Of a stretch of DNA of 64,000 nucleotides, positions 35,732-44,391 are shown one piece after another. This DNA is from Candidatus Hydrogenedentota bacterium (GTDB taxonomy: Bacteria > Hydrogenedentota > Hydrogenedentia > Hydrogenedentales > JAEUWI01). The notes beneath the pieces were generated by a model, which made no database searches, was not told the DNA's origin, and saw nothing but the letters and a program-made list of their open reading frames with translations. The translations under genes were made by a program, and so were the position numbers. The DNA lies in contig JACPGE010000098.1 in assembly GCA_016182605.1 (NCBI GenBank), positions 41,758-105,757 of the forward strand. The letters run 5' to 3'. Each line of letters starts with the position of its first letter. The stretch's first letter is position 1.

Positions 35732-35766
35732 AACGGTCCTGCCCGCGGAGAGCGGACAGGACCGTT
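35732..35766 (-). terminator. Terminator of rho between convergent genes
   Basis: A 10-bp stem (AACGGTCCTG with CAGGACCGTT), one mismatch, 4 more base pairs and a GGAGA loop lie in the 72-bp gap. On the minus strand the stem is followed by a T-rich run (TTTGTTTTATT), so it ends the rho transcript. No T-run follows on the plus side. Confidence 0.75.
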
Positions 35767-35799
35767 GTACTGGCGAAAACGTGGGGGAATGCGGCGCGC

Positions 35800-37296
35800 T
35801 TACATCTTCTGCATGAGCGCGAGGAATTCCTGATTGTTCTTGGTCTTCTTCATCTTGGAGATCAACTGATCCACCGCGTCGGGCAATTCGAGCTGGCTCA
35901 GCACGCGGAGCAGCAGCCAGATGCGCTGTTGATCTTCGGTGGAGATAAGCAGTTCTTCCTTGCGGGTGCGCGACTTGTTGATGTCGATGGCCGGGAAAAT
36001 GCGCTTTTCCATCAGGCGGCGATCCAGGTGGATCTCCATGTTGCCCGTGCCCTTGAACTCTTCGAAGATCACGTCGTCCATGCGGCTGCCGGTTTCCACC
36101 AGCGCCGTGGCGATAATCGTCAGGCTGCCGCCCTCTTCAATATTGCGGGCCGCGCCGAAAAAGCGCTTCGGGCGTTGCAGCGCGTTGGCGTCCACGCCCC
36201 CGCTCAGCACCTTGCCGCTCGCGGGCACGAGCACGTTGTAGGCGCGCGCCAGACGCGTGATCGAGTCCAGCAGGATGATAACGTCCTTCTTGTGCTCCGC
36301 CAGGCGCTTGGCCTTGTTCAGCACCATTTCCGCCACCTGGATGTGCCGTTCGGGCGGCTCGTCGAAGGTGGACGCGATGACTTCGCCCTTGACCGTGCGC
36401 TGCATGTCGGTCACTTCTTCAGGGCGCTCGTCGATGAGCAGCACGATGACTGTCGCATCGGGGTGATTCGTCGTGATGCTGTTCGCAATATGCTGGAGCA
36501 GCACCGTCTTTCCCGTGAACGGCGCAGCGACAATAAGGCCGCGCTGTCCTTTGCCAATAGGCGAAATGAGATCCATGATGCGCGTGTCGATTTCCTTGGG
36601 CCCCACTTCGAGATTGAATTTCTCGTTGGGGTGGAGCGGCGTAAGGCTGTCGAAGATAATGCGCTGCCGGGCAACGTCCGGGCTTTCCTGGTTCACCGAT
36701 TCGACCTTCAGCAGGGCGAAATAGCGCTCGCCTTCCTTCGGCGGGCGCACGTGGCCGGTGATGGAGTCCCCGGTGCGCAGGCTGAACTTCCGAATCTGCG
36801 AAGGCGACACGTAAATGTCGTCGGGCCCGGGCAGGTAGGAGTAGTCGGGCGAACGCAGGAAGCCGAAACCGTCGGGGAGAATTTCGAGGGTGCCTTCCCC
36901 ATAGACCGAACCGGCCTGCTCAATACTGCGCTGCAGGATGACGAAAATCAGATCCTGCTTCTTGTAGTTGCCGTATTCGTCGATGCCCAGTAACTTTGCC
37001 TTCTCGTGCAACTCGGGCATGGTCATGCCCTTCAGTTCCTGTATATCGATCTCCGGCCCATTTCCTGGTTCCGGCATCTCTTCATTTTCAACATCGAGCA
37101 CCGGGGAAGAGGGCCCCTTGCGCATCATGCCGCCGCCGCCACGCCGCATGTTCATGTTGTTGTTGTTCTTCTGCGGCATGCGCCCGCCCTGTTGCGGCGG
37201 CCGGTTGTTCGGGTTGCCATTCGGGTTCCGCTTTTGATTCCGGTTCTTTTGCTTCTGCCGGTTCGGACCCCGATCGGTAATGATCTTGTCAGACAT
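35800..37296 (-). CDS. rho: Transcription termination factor Rho with disordered N-terminal insert
   Basis: The hexameric helicase Rho releases transcripts that lack intrinsic terminators. All core parts are visible: a cold-shock-like RNA-binding domain ([30 protein letters not shown]), ATPase motifs with [10 protein letters not shown], and [14 protein letters not shown]. The P-loop reads APFTGKT, where E. coli has PPKAGKT. Residues 10 to about 62 are an R/N/Q/G-rich, probably unstructured stretch before the RNA-binding domain, longer than in E. coli Rho but known in some other phyla. The ATG at 37296 has AAGGA upstream. It is 498 residues long and lies 94 bp downstream of polA. Confidence 0.96.
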   Translation of the reverse strand: MSDKIITDRGPNRQKQKNRNQKRNPNGNPNNRPPQQGGRMPQKNNNNMNMRRGGGGMMRKGPSSPVLDVENEEMPEPGNGPEIDIQELKGMTMPELHEKAKLLGIDEYGNYKKQDLIFVILQRSIEQAGSVYGEGTLEILPDGFGFLRSPDYSYLPGPDDIYVSPSQIRKFSLRTGDSITGHVRPPKEGERYFALLKVESVNQESPDVARQRIIFDSLTPLHPNEKFNLEVGPKEIDTRIMDLISPIGKGQRGLIVAAPFTGKTVLLQHIANSITTNHPDATVIVLLIDERPEEVTDMQRTVKGEVIASTFDEPPERHIQVAEMVLNKAKRLAEHKKDVIILLDSITRLARAYNVLVPASGKVLSGGVDANALQRPKRFFGAARNIEEGGSLTIIATALVETGSRMDDVIFEEFKGTGNMEIHLDRRLMEKRIFPAIDINKSRTRKEELLISTEDQQRIWLLLRVLSQLELPDAVDQLISKMKKTKNNQEFLALMQKM

Positions 37297-37390
37297 TCAT
37301 ATTCCTTTCGCTCCCGCCAGGCCCCCACCATGCGCCAGTGCATGCTGCTGCCTCCTAGGAGTACCACACGTAAATTTCAGGCCAATTATT

Positions 37391-40126
37391 TCAATGGATC
37401 TCAGCCCAGTTCCTGCCAATGCCCGCCTCTACAGTGAGGGGGACACATAATGTAACCGCATTTTCCATGATCTCTTTCGTCTTCGCCGCGATCGCCTCCG
37501 CCTCGCCCGCGTCCGCCTCCAGCACCAGTTCGTCGTGCACCTGGAGCAAGAGCTTCGCCGAGCTGCCAGCCAACGCATCATGCAATTGGATCATGGCCAG
37601 TTTGATGATGTCGGCCGCGCTCCCTTGCACCGGCGCATTGATCGCCACACGCTCCGCTGCCTTCCGCACCACGGCGTCACTGCTCGTGAATTCCGGCAGA
37701 TAGCGGCGCCGGTTCAGCAGCGTCATAACGTAACCGTCCACCCGTGCCTGGGCCAGCGTTTCTTCGAGCCACCGGTGCACGCCCGGGAACTCCGCAAAAT
37801 AGTCGTCGATAAAGCGCTTCGCCTCCGCATTGCTGATGTGGAGGTTTCGGGCGAGGCCAAAGGCGCTGATGCCATAAACAACCCCGAAATTCACCGCTTT
37901 CGCCTGGCGCCGCATGTCGGAAGTAACCCGATCGGGGTCCACACCGAAAACGCGCGCGGCCGTGGCCCGGTGGATGTCGGCCCCCGCTTCGAACGCCCGC
38001 CGGAGATTTTCATCGTTCGAAAGATGCGCCAGGATGCGCAATTCAATTTGTGAATAGTCCGCCGAAATCAGGCGCCGGTTCAGAGTGCCGGGCACGAAGC
38101 CCGCGCGAATCCGGCGACCGTATTCCGTGCGTACCGGAATGTTTTGGAGGTTGGGATCGCTGCTCGACAGGCGGCCCGTTGCGGCCACCGCCTGGTTGAA
38201 CGAACTGTGGATCCTCCCCGTTTCCGGATGCCGCAGCAGCGGGAGCGTTTCCACATAGGTGCTTCGCAGCTTGTCGAGCATCCGGTACTCAAGTATCTTC
38301 TCGGGCAGGGGATGTTTCCCGGCCAGATCCTCCAGCACGTCCACATCCGTCGAATACCCCGTTTTCGTCTTGCGGAGGGGCGTCAGTCCCAGCTTGGCAA
38401 ATAAGATGTCCTGTAATTGTTTGGGTGAGTTAATCTTGAATTCTTCGCCCGCGAGCCCGTAAATCTCCTGGGTCAGGGCTTCGAGCCGTTCCAGGATTTC
38501 GCGCCGCAACGCTTCGAAGACCGGAGGGTCGATGGCAATTCCCGTTTGCTCCATCTCCGCCAGCACGTCAATGAGCGGAAGCTCCACCTGGGAATTGAGG
38601 GATTCAAGTTGTCGTTCCCGCAGGAGGGGGTGTAGAACCCCGGCCAGACGCCACGCTACGTCGGCATCCTCCGCTGCATATTCGCATGCGCGAGCAATGG
38701 GAACGTGGTCAAAGGTAACGGCTTTGGATCCCTTGCCAAGCAATTCGGAAATGGGGATCAGCTTTCGCCGGAGATATTGGAGGCTTACTTCGTCTAGATT
38801 GTGCCTCAACCGGGAGGGGTCTGTCAAGTACGAGGCTACCATCGTATCCAGGGCGATGCCGCGCAGCCGCACCCCGGCCCGGGCAAAAATGATCAGATCA
38901 TACTTGATGTTATGGCCTATCTTGCCCACGGAGGCATCTTCCAGGAGGGGCTTCAGCAACGCCAGGATGCGCTCCCGGGGCATGCCCTGCAACTGTTCCG
39001 CGGTGGTGAGGTCGTCCGGATCGCGGAAGCGCGTCATGCTCTCCGCTGTGTGCGACACGGGGATGTAATAAGCACAATGGTCCCTGCAACTCAGCGAAAT
39101 GCCCACCAGCTCGGCACGCATCGGATCCACCGAGGTGGTCTCCGTATCCACGGCGCAGGAGCCCACGGCGCGGATCTCCGCGATGACCGCCCCGAGTTCG
39201 GCCTCGGTGAGCACCAGGCTGTAGTGGTCCTTCTCGTCCACGGTGGCCGGATCGGCGTGGGCGGGACCCAACTGCAGCTCTTCCACCAGCGAATGAAAAC
39301 CGAGCGATGAAAAGATGGCGCGAACCCGTTCATTGTCCCAAGCCTGGCGCACGCAGGCATCAGGCCCGAAGTCGAGGGGCACGTCGGTCTTGATGGTCAC
39401 GAGATCCCGGCTGAAAAAAGCCTGATCGCGATCTTCGAGGAGCTTTTCCTTCTGCTTGCCCTTCATCTCGTCTATGCGCGCGTAAAGATCCTCCAGCGAA
39501 CCGTAGGTCTCCATGAGTTTCTTGGCGGTCTTGTCGCCAATGCCGCGCACACCAGGCACGTTGTCCGCCGTATCCCCAATGAGTGCCAGGGCGTCCACCA
39601 CGTGTTCCGGACCCACACCGAAGCGCTCCACCACGGCGTCGCGGTCATACCACATTCCGGTGTCGCCCTTGTTGGGGTCGTAGACCTTGATGAGATCGCT
39701 CACAAGCTGCTGCAAATCCTTGTCGCCCGTCACGAGGGCCACCGGCATGCCCATGGCTTCTGCCTGCCGTGCGAGCGTGCCCATCACATCATCGGCCTCC
39801 ACACCGGGCACCACCAGCAGCGGCAGATTCAGCGCGCGCACCACTTCATGCATGACAGGGAACTGCAGCTTCAGTTCTTCGTCCGTCTCGCGGCGCGTCG
39901 CCTTGTATGCGGGAAAAAGATCGTCCCGGAAGGTCTTTCCAGGCGCGTCGAAGACCACGGCAATATGCGTGGGGTTGTGCTCACGAAGCAGCTTGAGAAG
40001 AACGCGGGTGAAGCCGTAGACGGCGTTGGTGGGGCGGCCTGAATTGTCGGTCAGGGCCGTGCGAATTGCGTAATAGGCCCGGAAGGCAAAGGCCATGCCA
40101 TCGATCAGGTAGAGAGTGTCAGTCAC
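37391..40126 (-). CDS. polA: DNA polymerase I
   Basis: This 911-residue enzyme has the three Pol I domains in order: a 5'-3' flap exonuclease (MTDTLYLIDGMAFAFRAYYA to about residue 290), a 3'-5' proofreading exonuclease, and a polymerase. The proofreading site looks intact: AVDTET (Exo I), NIKYDL (Exo II), and YAAEDADV (Exo III). The polymerase motifs ADYSQIELRILAHLS (A), RRQAKAVNFGVVYG (B) and LQVHDELVLE (C) are present. It overlaps the end of lpxB by 8 bases, so translation may be coupled. Role: replication and repair in the cytoplasm. Confidence 0.97.
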   Translation of the reverse strand: MTDTLYLIDGMAFAFRAYYAIRTALTDNSGRPTNAVYGFTRVLLKLLREHNPTHIAVVFDAPGKTFRDDLFPAYKATRRETDEELKLQFPVMHEVVRALNLPLLVVPGVEADDVMGTLARQAEAMGMPVALVTGDKDLQQLVSDLIKVYDPNKGDTGMWYDRDAVVERFGVGPEHVVDALALIGDTADNVPGVRGIGDKTAKKLMETYGSLEDLYARIDEMKGKQKEKLLEDRDQAFFSRDLVTIKTDVPLDFGPDACVRQAWDNERVRAIFSSLGFHSLVEELQLGPAHADPATVDEKDHYSLVLTEAELGAVIAEIRAVGSCAVDTETTSVDPMRAELVGISLSCRDHCAYYIPVSHTAESMTRFRDPDDLTTAEQLQGMPRERILALLKPLLEDASVGKIGHNIKYDLIIFARAGVRLRGIALDTMVASYLTDPSRLRHNLDEVSLQYLRRKLIPISELLGKGSKAVTFDHVPIARACEYAAEDADVAWRLAGVLHPLLRERQLESLNSQVELPLIDVLAEMEQTGIAIDPPVFEALRREILERLEALTQEIYGLAGEEFKINSPKQLQDILFAKLGLTPLRKTKTGYSTDVDVLEDLAGKHPLPEKILEYRMLDKLRSTYVETLPLLRHPETGRIHSSFNQAVAATGRLSSSDPNLQNIPVRTEYGRRIRAGFVPGTLNRRLISADYSQIELRILAHLSNDENLRRAFEAGADIHRATAARVFGVDPDRVTSDMRRQAKAVNFGVVYGISAFGLARNLHISNAEAKRFIDDYFAEFPGVHRWLEETLAQARVDGYVMTLLNRRRYLPEFTSSDAVVRKAAERVAINAPVQGSAADIIKLAMIQLHDALAGSSAKLLLQVHDELVLEADAGEAEAIAAKTKEIMENAVTLCVPLTVEAGIGRNWAEIH

Positions 40127-41261
40127 AGCGTCCCTCCAGAAAGGTTCGAATCTCTTCCGCCGCCGCGCGTGACGCGCCGCCGCTGCCGAGCTTCTCGCGC
40201 ACCTCGCCCAGCGCCGCGATCATGGCGGCACGGGCCGGCGTATCGCGGATCAGTTCCAGGGCGGTGGGGAGCATGCGTTCCGCGCGCAGATCCTGCTGGA
40301 TGAACTCGGGAACGATGGAGCGTTCTGCCAAAATATTCACAATACCTATGTGCTGAAGCTTTACCAGGGTACGTGCCAAGAGGTAGGTGGCCAGGCTGGT
40401 GCGGTAGGCAATCGCCATGGGCACGCCAAAGAGCGCGGTTTCCAGGGTGGCGGTACCGGAGGTGACCATGCAGAACCGTGCCTGAGCAAGTATATCGTAC
40501 ATACCCCCCACCTGGATTTCCAGCGGAAAATCCCCGGCCATCTTTTCGATCTGCGCGGCCCTGCCCGCGTCCACACAGGGGATGCAAAAGCGCGCCTCCG
40601 GGAAAGCCTTGCGAATGCCCCGGGCGGTGTCCATCATCGCCGGCAGTATCCGCCGGATCTCCTGGGTGCGGCTGCCCGGTAACAGGCCGATGGTCATCCG
40701 GTCCGGCTTCCGTGCCGGGTGGGTGAAACGGCCGATGTGATCGAGGAGCGGGTGCCCCACATAGCGGCAGTCCATGCCGATCGCGCGGTAGAGGGCTTCT
40801 TCAAAAGGGAAAATGACCAGCATCTTCTCCCCGCACGCCGCGATGGTGTGAATGCGTTTCTTCTTCCACGCCCAGATTTGTGGACTGATATAGAAGATCA
40901 CGGGAATGCCGCGCGCCTTCAATTCCTTGGCCAGCCGGATGTTAAAACCGGGATAGTCGATGAGCACCACGCAGTCGGGCCGGTTGGCCTCCAGCCACGA
41001 CAGCGTTTCCATAAAGAGCCGGCGGATGGGCCGGATCTTGCGCACCACCTCCGCAAAGCCCATGATCGCCTCCCCCGCGAGATCATGGCGCAACGCCATG
41101 CCGGCCGCCGCCATCTGCTGGCCGCCAAGGCCGGTGCATTCCACGCCGGGCAGCATCGCCTTCAGCGCCGTGATGAGGTTCGCGCCATGCGTGTCTCCCG
41201 AGGCCTCGCCCGCCACAAAGAACAGCCGGTACACGGACTCAGGCACGCGTTGCACCGCCAT
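40119..41261 (-). CDS. lpxB: Lipid-A-disaccharide synthase
   Basis: LpxB joins UDP-2,3-diacylglucosamine and 2,3-diacylglucosamine 1-phosphate to make the lipid A disaccharide at the inner membrane. The 380-residue protein has the family features FVAGEASGDTHGANL, DYPGFNIRLAKELKARGIPVIFYISPQIWAW, YVGHPLLDH, LLPGSRTQEI and VTSGTATLETALFGVPMAIAYRTS. This gene is direct evidence for an LPS-type outer membrane. The ATG at 41261 overlaps the end of the upstream oxidoreductase by 23 bases, and its own end overlaps polA, so the three may form one operon. Confidence 0.96.
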   Translation of the reverse strand: MAVQRVPESVYRLFFVAGEASGDTHGANLITALKAMLPGVECTGLGGQQMAAAGMALRHDLAGEAIMGFAEVVRKIRPIRRLFMETLSWLEANRPDCVVLIDYPGFNIRLAKELKARGIPVIFYISPQIWAWKKKRIHTIAACGEKMLVIFPFEEALYRAIGMDCRYVGHPLLDHIGRFTHPARKPDRMTIGLLPGSRTQEIRRILPAMMDTARGIRKAFPEARFCIPCVDAGRAAQIEKMAGDFPLEIQVGGMYDILAQARFCMVTSGTATLETALFGVPMAIAYRTSLATYLLARTLVKLQHIGIVNILAERSIVPEFIQQDLRAERMLPTALELIRDTPARAAMIAALGEVREKLGSGGASRAAAEEIRTFLEGRCD

Positions 41262-42207
41262 GATCCCGGATGAACCGCATCACTTCTTCGGCAACGCGCA
41301 ACGCGCGAACGCCGTCCTCGCCGCTCACCACCGGGCGGCGCTTCTCGCGCACACATGTGATAAAGGATTCCAGCTCCAATTTCAGGGGCTCTTCCTTCCG
41401 CACAGGCAACGGCTCTATGTCGATATGCTCCATGGGATTCGTGTTTTCGGGTATGGGCCCGGGCTTCTTGCGGTATACGATCACCTCCTGTGCGCTGTAG
41501 TCCGTGGAGAGATAGGCGTTTTCCTCAAAGATGCGGATTTTTCGCATGCGGTCCATGGACACGCGGCTGCTGGTCAGGTTGGCCACGCAGCCGCTGGCAA
41601 AGCGCAGGCGCACATTGGCGATATCTTCGCTGCTGGAAAAAACCGCCACGCCCATGGCATCCAGGCTGACGATCTCCGACGAATCGAGCGAGAGCACGAT
41701 ATCCAGATCGTGGATCATGAGATCGAGCACCACGCTCACATCCGTGCCGCGCCCCGGAAAGGGGCTCAGCCGGTGGCACTCGATGAATTTCGGCGCGGTG
41801 ATGGCCTGCGTAAAGGCGAGCACGGCGCCGTTAAATCGTTCGATATGGCCCACCTGCAAGAGGCGCCCGTGCGTCTTCGCGAGCATCACCATCACTTCGG
41901 CCTCGGCAATGGTGGGCGCAATGGGTTTCTCGACCAGCACATGCACCCCGGCCTGCAAAAGCGCCACCGCCGTGTCATGGTGGGCCACCGTCGGTGTTGC
42001 AATGGAGACGGCATCCACGCCCGCCTCGATCAGGCCATGCACATCGGAGAATGCCGGCACCGTGAAATCTTCGGCGGACTTGGTGCGGCGCGCGACGTCC
42101 GGATCGGCCACCCCCACCAGTTCCACGCCCTCCATCGAGGCATAAATACGCGCATGGTGGTACCCGAGATGGCCTACACCGGCGACGCCGACGCGAATGG
42201 GAGACAT
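41239..42207 (-). CDS. Gfo/Idh/MocA family oxidoreductase
   Basis: This 322-residue cytoplasmic oxidoreductase has an N-terminal NAD(P)-binding fold beginning VGVAGVGHLGYHHARIY and the catalytic lysine in VLVEKPIAP. The C-terminal domain has DVSVVLDLMIHDLDIVLSL, where the DLxIHDxD block is typical. In several Gram-negative phyla a gene of this type sits beside lpxB, which suggests a role in outer-membrane sugar precursors. The ATG at 42207 is preceded by GAGGA; a frame extending to 42321 has none. It overlaps lpxB by 23 bases. Confidence 0.9.
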   Translation of the reverse strand: MSPIRVGVAGVGHLGYHHARIYASMEGVELVGVADPDVARRTKSAEDFTVPAFSDVHGLIEAGVDAVSIATPTVAHHDTAVALLQAGVHVLVEKPIAPTIAEAEVMVMLAKTHGRLLQVGHIERFNGAVLAFTQAITAPKFIECHRLSPFPGRGTDVSVVLDLMIHDLDIVLSLDSSEIVSLDAMGVAVFSSSEDIANVRLRFASGCVANLTSSRVSMDRMRKIRIFEENAYLSTDYSAQEVIVYRKKPGPIPENTNPMEHIDIEPLPVRKEEPLKLELESFITCVREKRRPVVSGEDGVRALRVAEEVMRFIRDHGGATRA

Positions 42208-42461
42208 GGATGTTTCCTCGGAAAAGGGCTGCTTGAATTTGGGCAGGTGGCAAGCCGGCGCCCCAGATACACGGCGCAACACGGCATGGACTGGGGGAAT
42301 GCAACGAACTTGCACCGCCACTTTATCCCAAAGCCCGGGGGTACGTCAACGTGCCCCGTCATTCCGGGCCTGCGTCAGAAATGTTGCGGCTTATCTTTCT
42401 GGGCGGTTTCCGGAGATTGTTTGTAGTAATATATACTGCAAACAGCCTCGGGAGACCCGGC

Positions 42462-42848
42462 ATGAACACCACGGCTCTCAATCAACGGCAAAGCGGTATC
42501 CTGCGTGAACTGACCGGCATCCGTTTTATGAAGAAAGGCAGCGTGACGTTTCAGTGCTTCAAGCCAAAGGATAGCGATGGTGCTTCCGCCGTTCGGGGTC
42601 CCTATCCCGTGTTGACGTGGAAGGAGCAGGGCCGCACGAAGAGTATGCGCCTGCGTTCCAGTGAAGACGTTGCGTGGGCGCAAGAGGCTATTGAGAATTA
42701 CCGGCGTTTCACCGCGCTGTGCCGCGAATTTGAAGAACTCGCCGAACGGCTGGCTCTGCATCAGCGCGATGCGGGAACCGCCGCCGCGGCCGAGGCGGGA
42801 AAAAAAGGTCTCAAGCCGCGCAAGAAGCCGAAGCAGGACGCATTATGA
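42462..42848 (+). CDS. DUF6788-like accessory protein of an insertion sequence
   Basis: The 128-residue protein has the layout of the small proteins that precede some transposases: a KGSVTFQCFKPK segment, a HGPY-like element (RGPYPVLTWKEQG) and an alpha-helical tail (WAQEAIENYRRFTALCREFEELAERLAL) ending in a lysine-rich stretch. Family membership is from memory. GGGAG lies before the ATG. Its stop overlaps the next start as ATGA, as expected of a two-gene insertion sequence. The short AT-rich patch upstream (42420-42440, with TATACT) is a candidate promoter and stands out against the GC-rich surroundings. Confidence 0.6.
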   Translation: MNTTALNQRQSGILRELTGIRFMKKGSVTFQCFKPKDSDGASAVRGPYPVLTWKEQGRTKSMRLRSSEDVAWAQEAIENYRRFTALCREFEELAERLALHQRDAGTAAAAEAGKKGLKPRKKPKQDAL

Positions 42849-43220
42849 AGGCGGTCTTGTCCCGGAGCCGCCTGGACCTCGAGGCCCTCGAATCGGCCCT
42901 TCGCAGCGCCGCGCTGGGCAAGGCGGCCCAAACCCTTGGCCAGTTCATGACGGCCGGATCTGCCCCGCAAGGACGCCGAGCGCATTGCCGAAGGCATTGG
43001 GGAGGATCTTGAGGCGCGGGACATCCAGGAACGCGAATGACGCGCTTCCGGCAGCCGCCGTATTGGGGCGGCGCATCTACGCCGAAGCCGTCCCACGGGG
43101 GCTATTCGAGGCCGGTTGCAAGAATGTCATCGCAAACGTCTCAAACAGTCCGGAATGGAATGGACAAAACGCGGAGCCAATGCCATCATCGCCCGCAGAT
43201 GCTTGTATCCTGATGGACGA
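42845..43220 (+). pseudogene. Decayed ISKra4-type transposase
   Basis: Three pieces of a transposase remain. The ATG at 42845 opens LDLEALESALRSAALGKAAQTLGQF, an ISKra4-like N-terminus, which stops at 43012. A +1 frame continues the likeness as LPRKDAERIAEGIGEDLEARD. After that, in yet another frame, GRRIYAEAVPRGLFEAG resembles the stretch just before the first catalytic aspartate. CHRKRLKQSGMEWTKRGANAIIARRCL, near 43116-43220, resembles the transposase C-terminus. The DDE catalytic core between them is missing. So this is a deleted, frameshifted remnant, not an active element. I could not find its inverted repeats. Confidence 0.65.
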
Positions 43221-43279
43221 TTGATTTGCCGGCAGGACATTCCCCTTGGGCCGTGCGAAAAGTGCCGGTCCGAACGGCC

Positions 43280-44386
<1,107 letters not shown>

Positions 44387-44391
44387 GGTAG

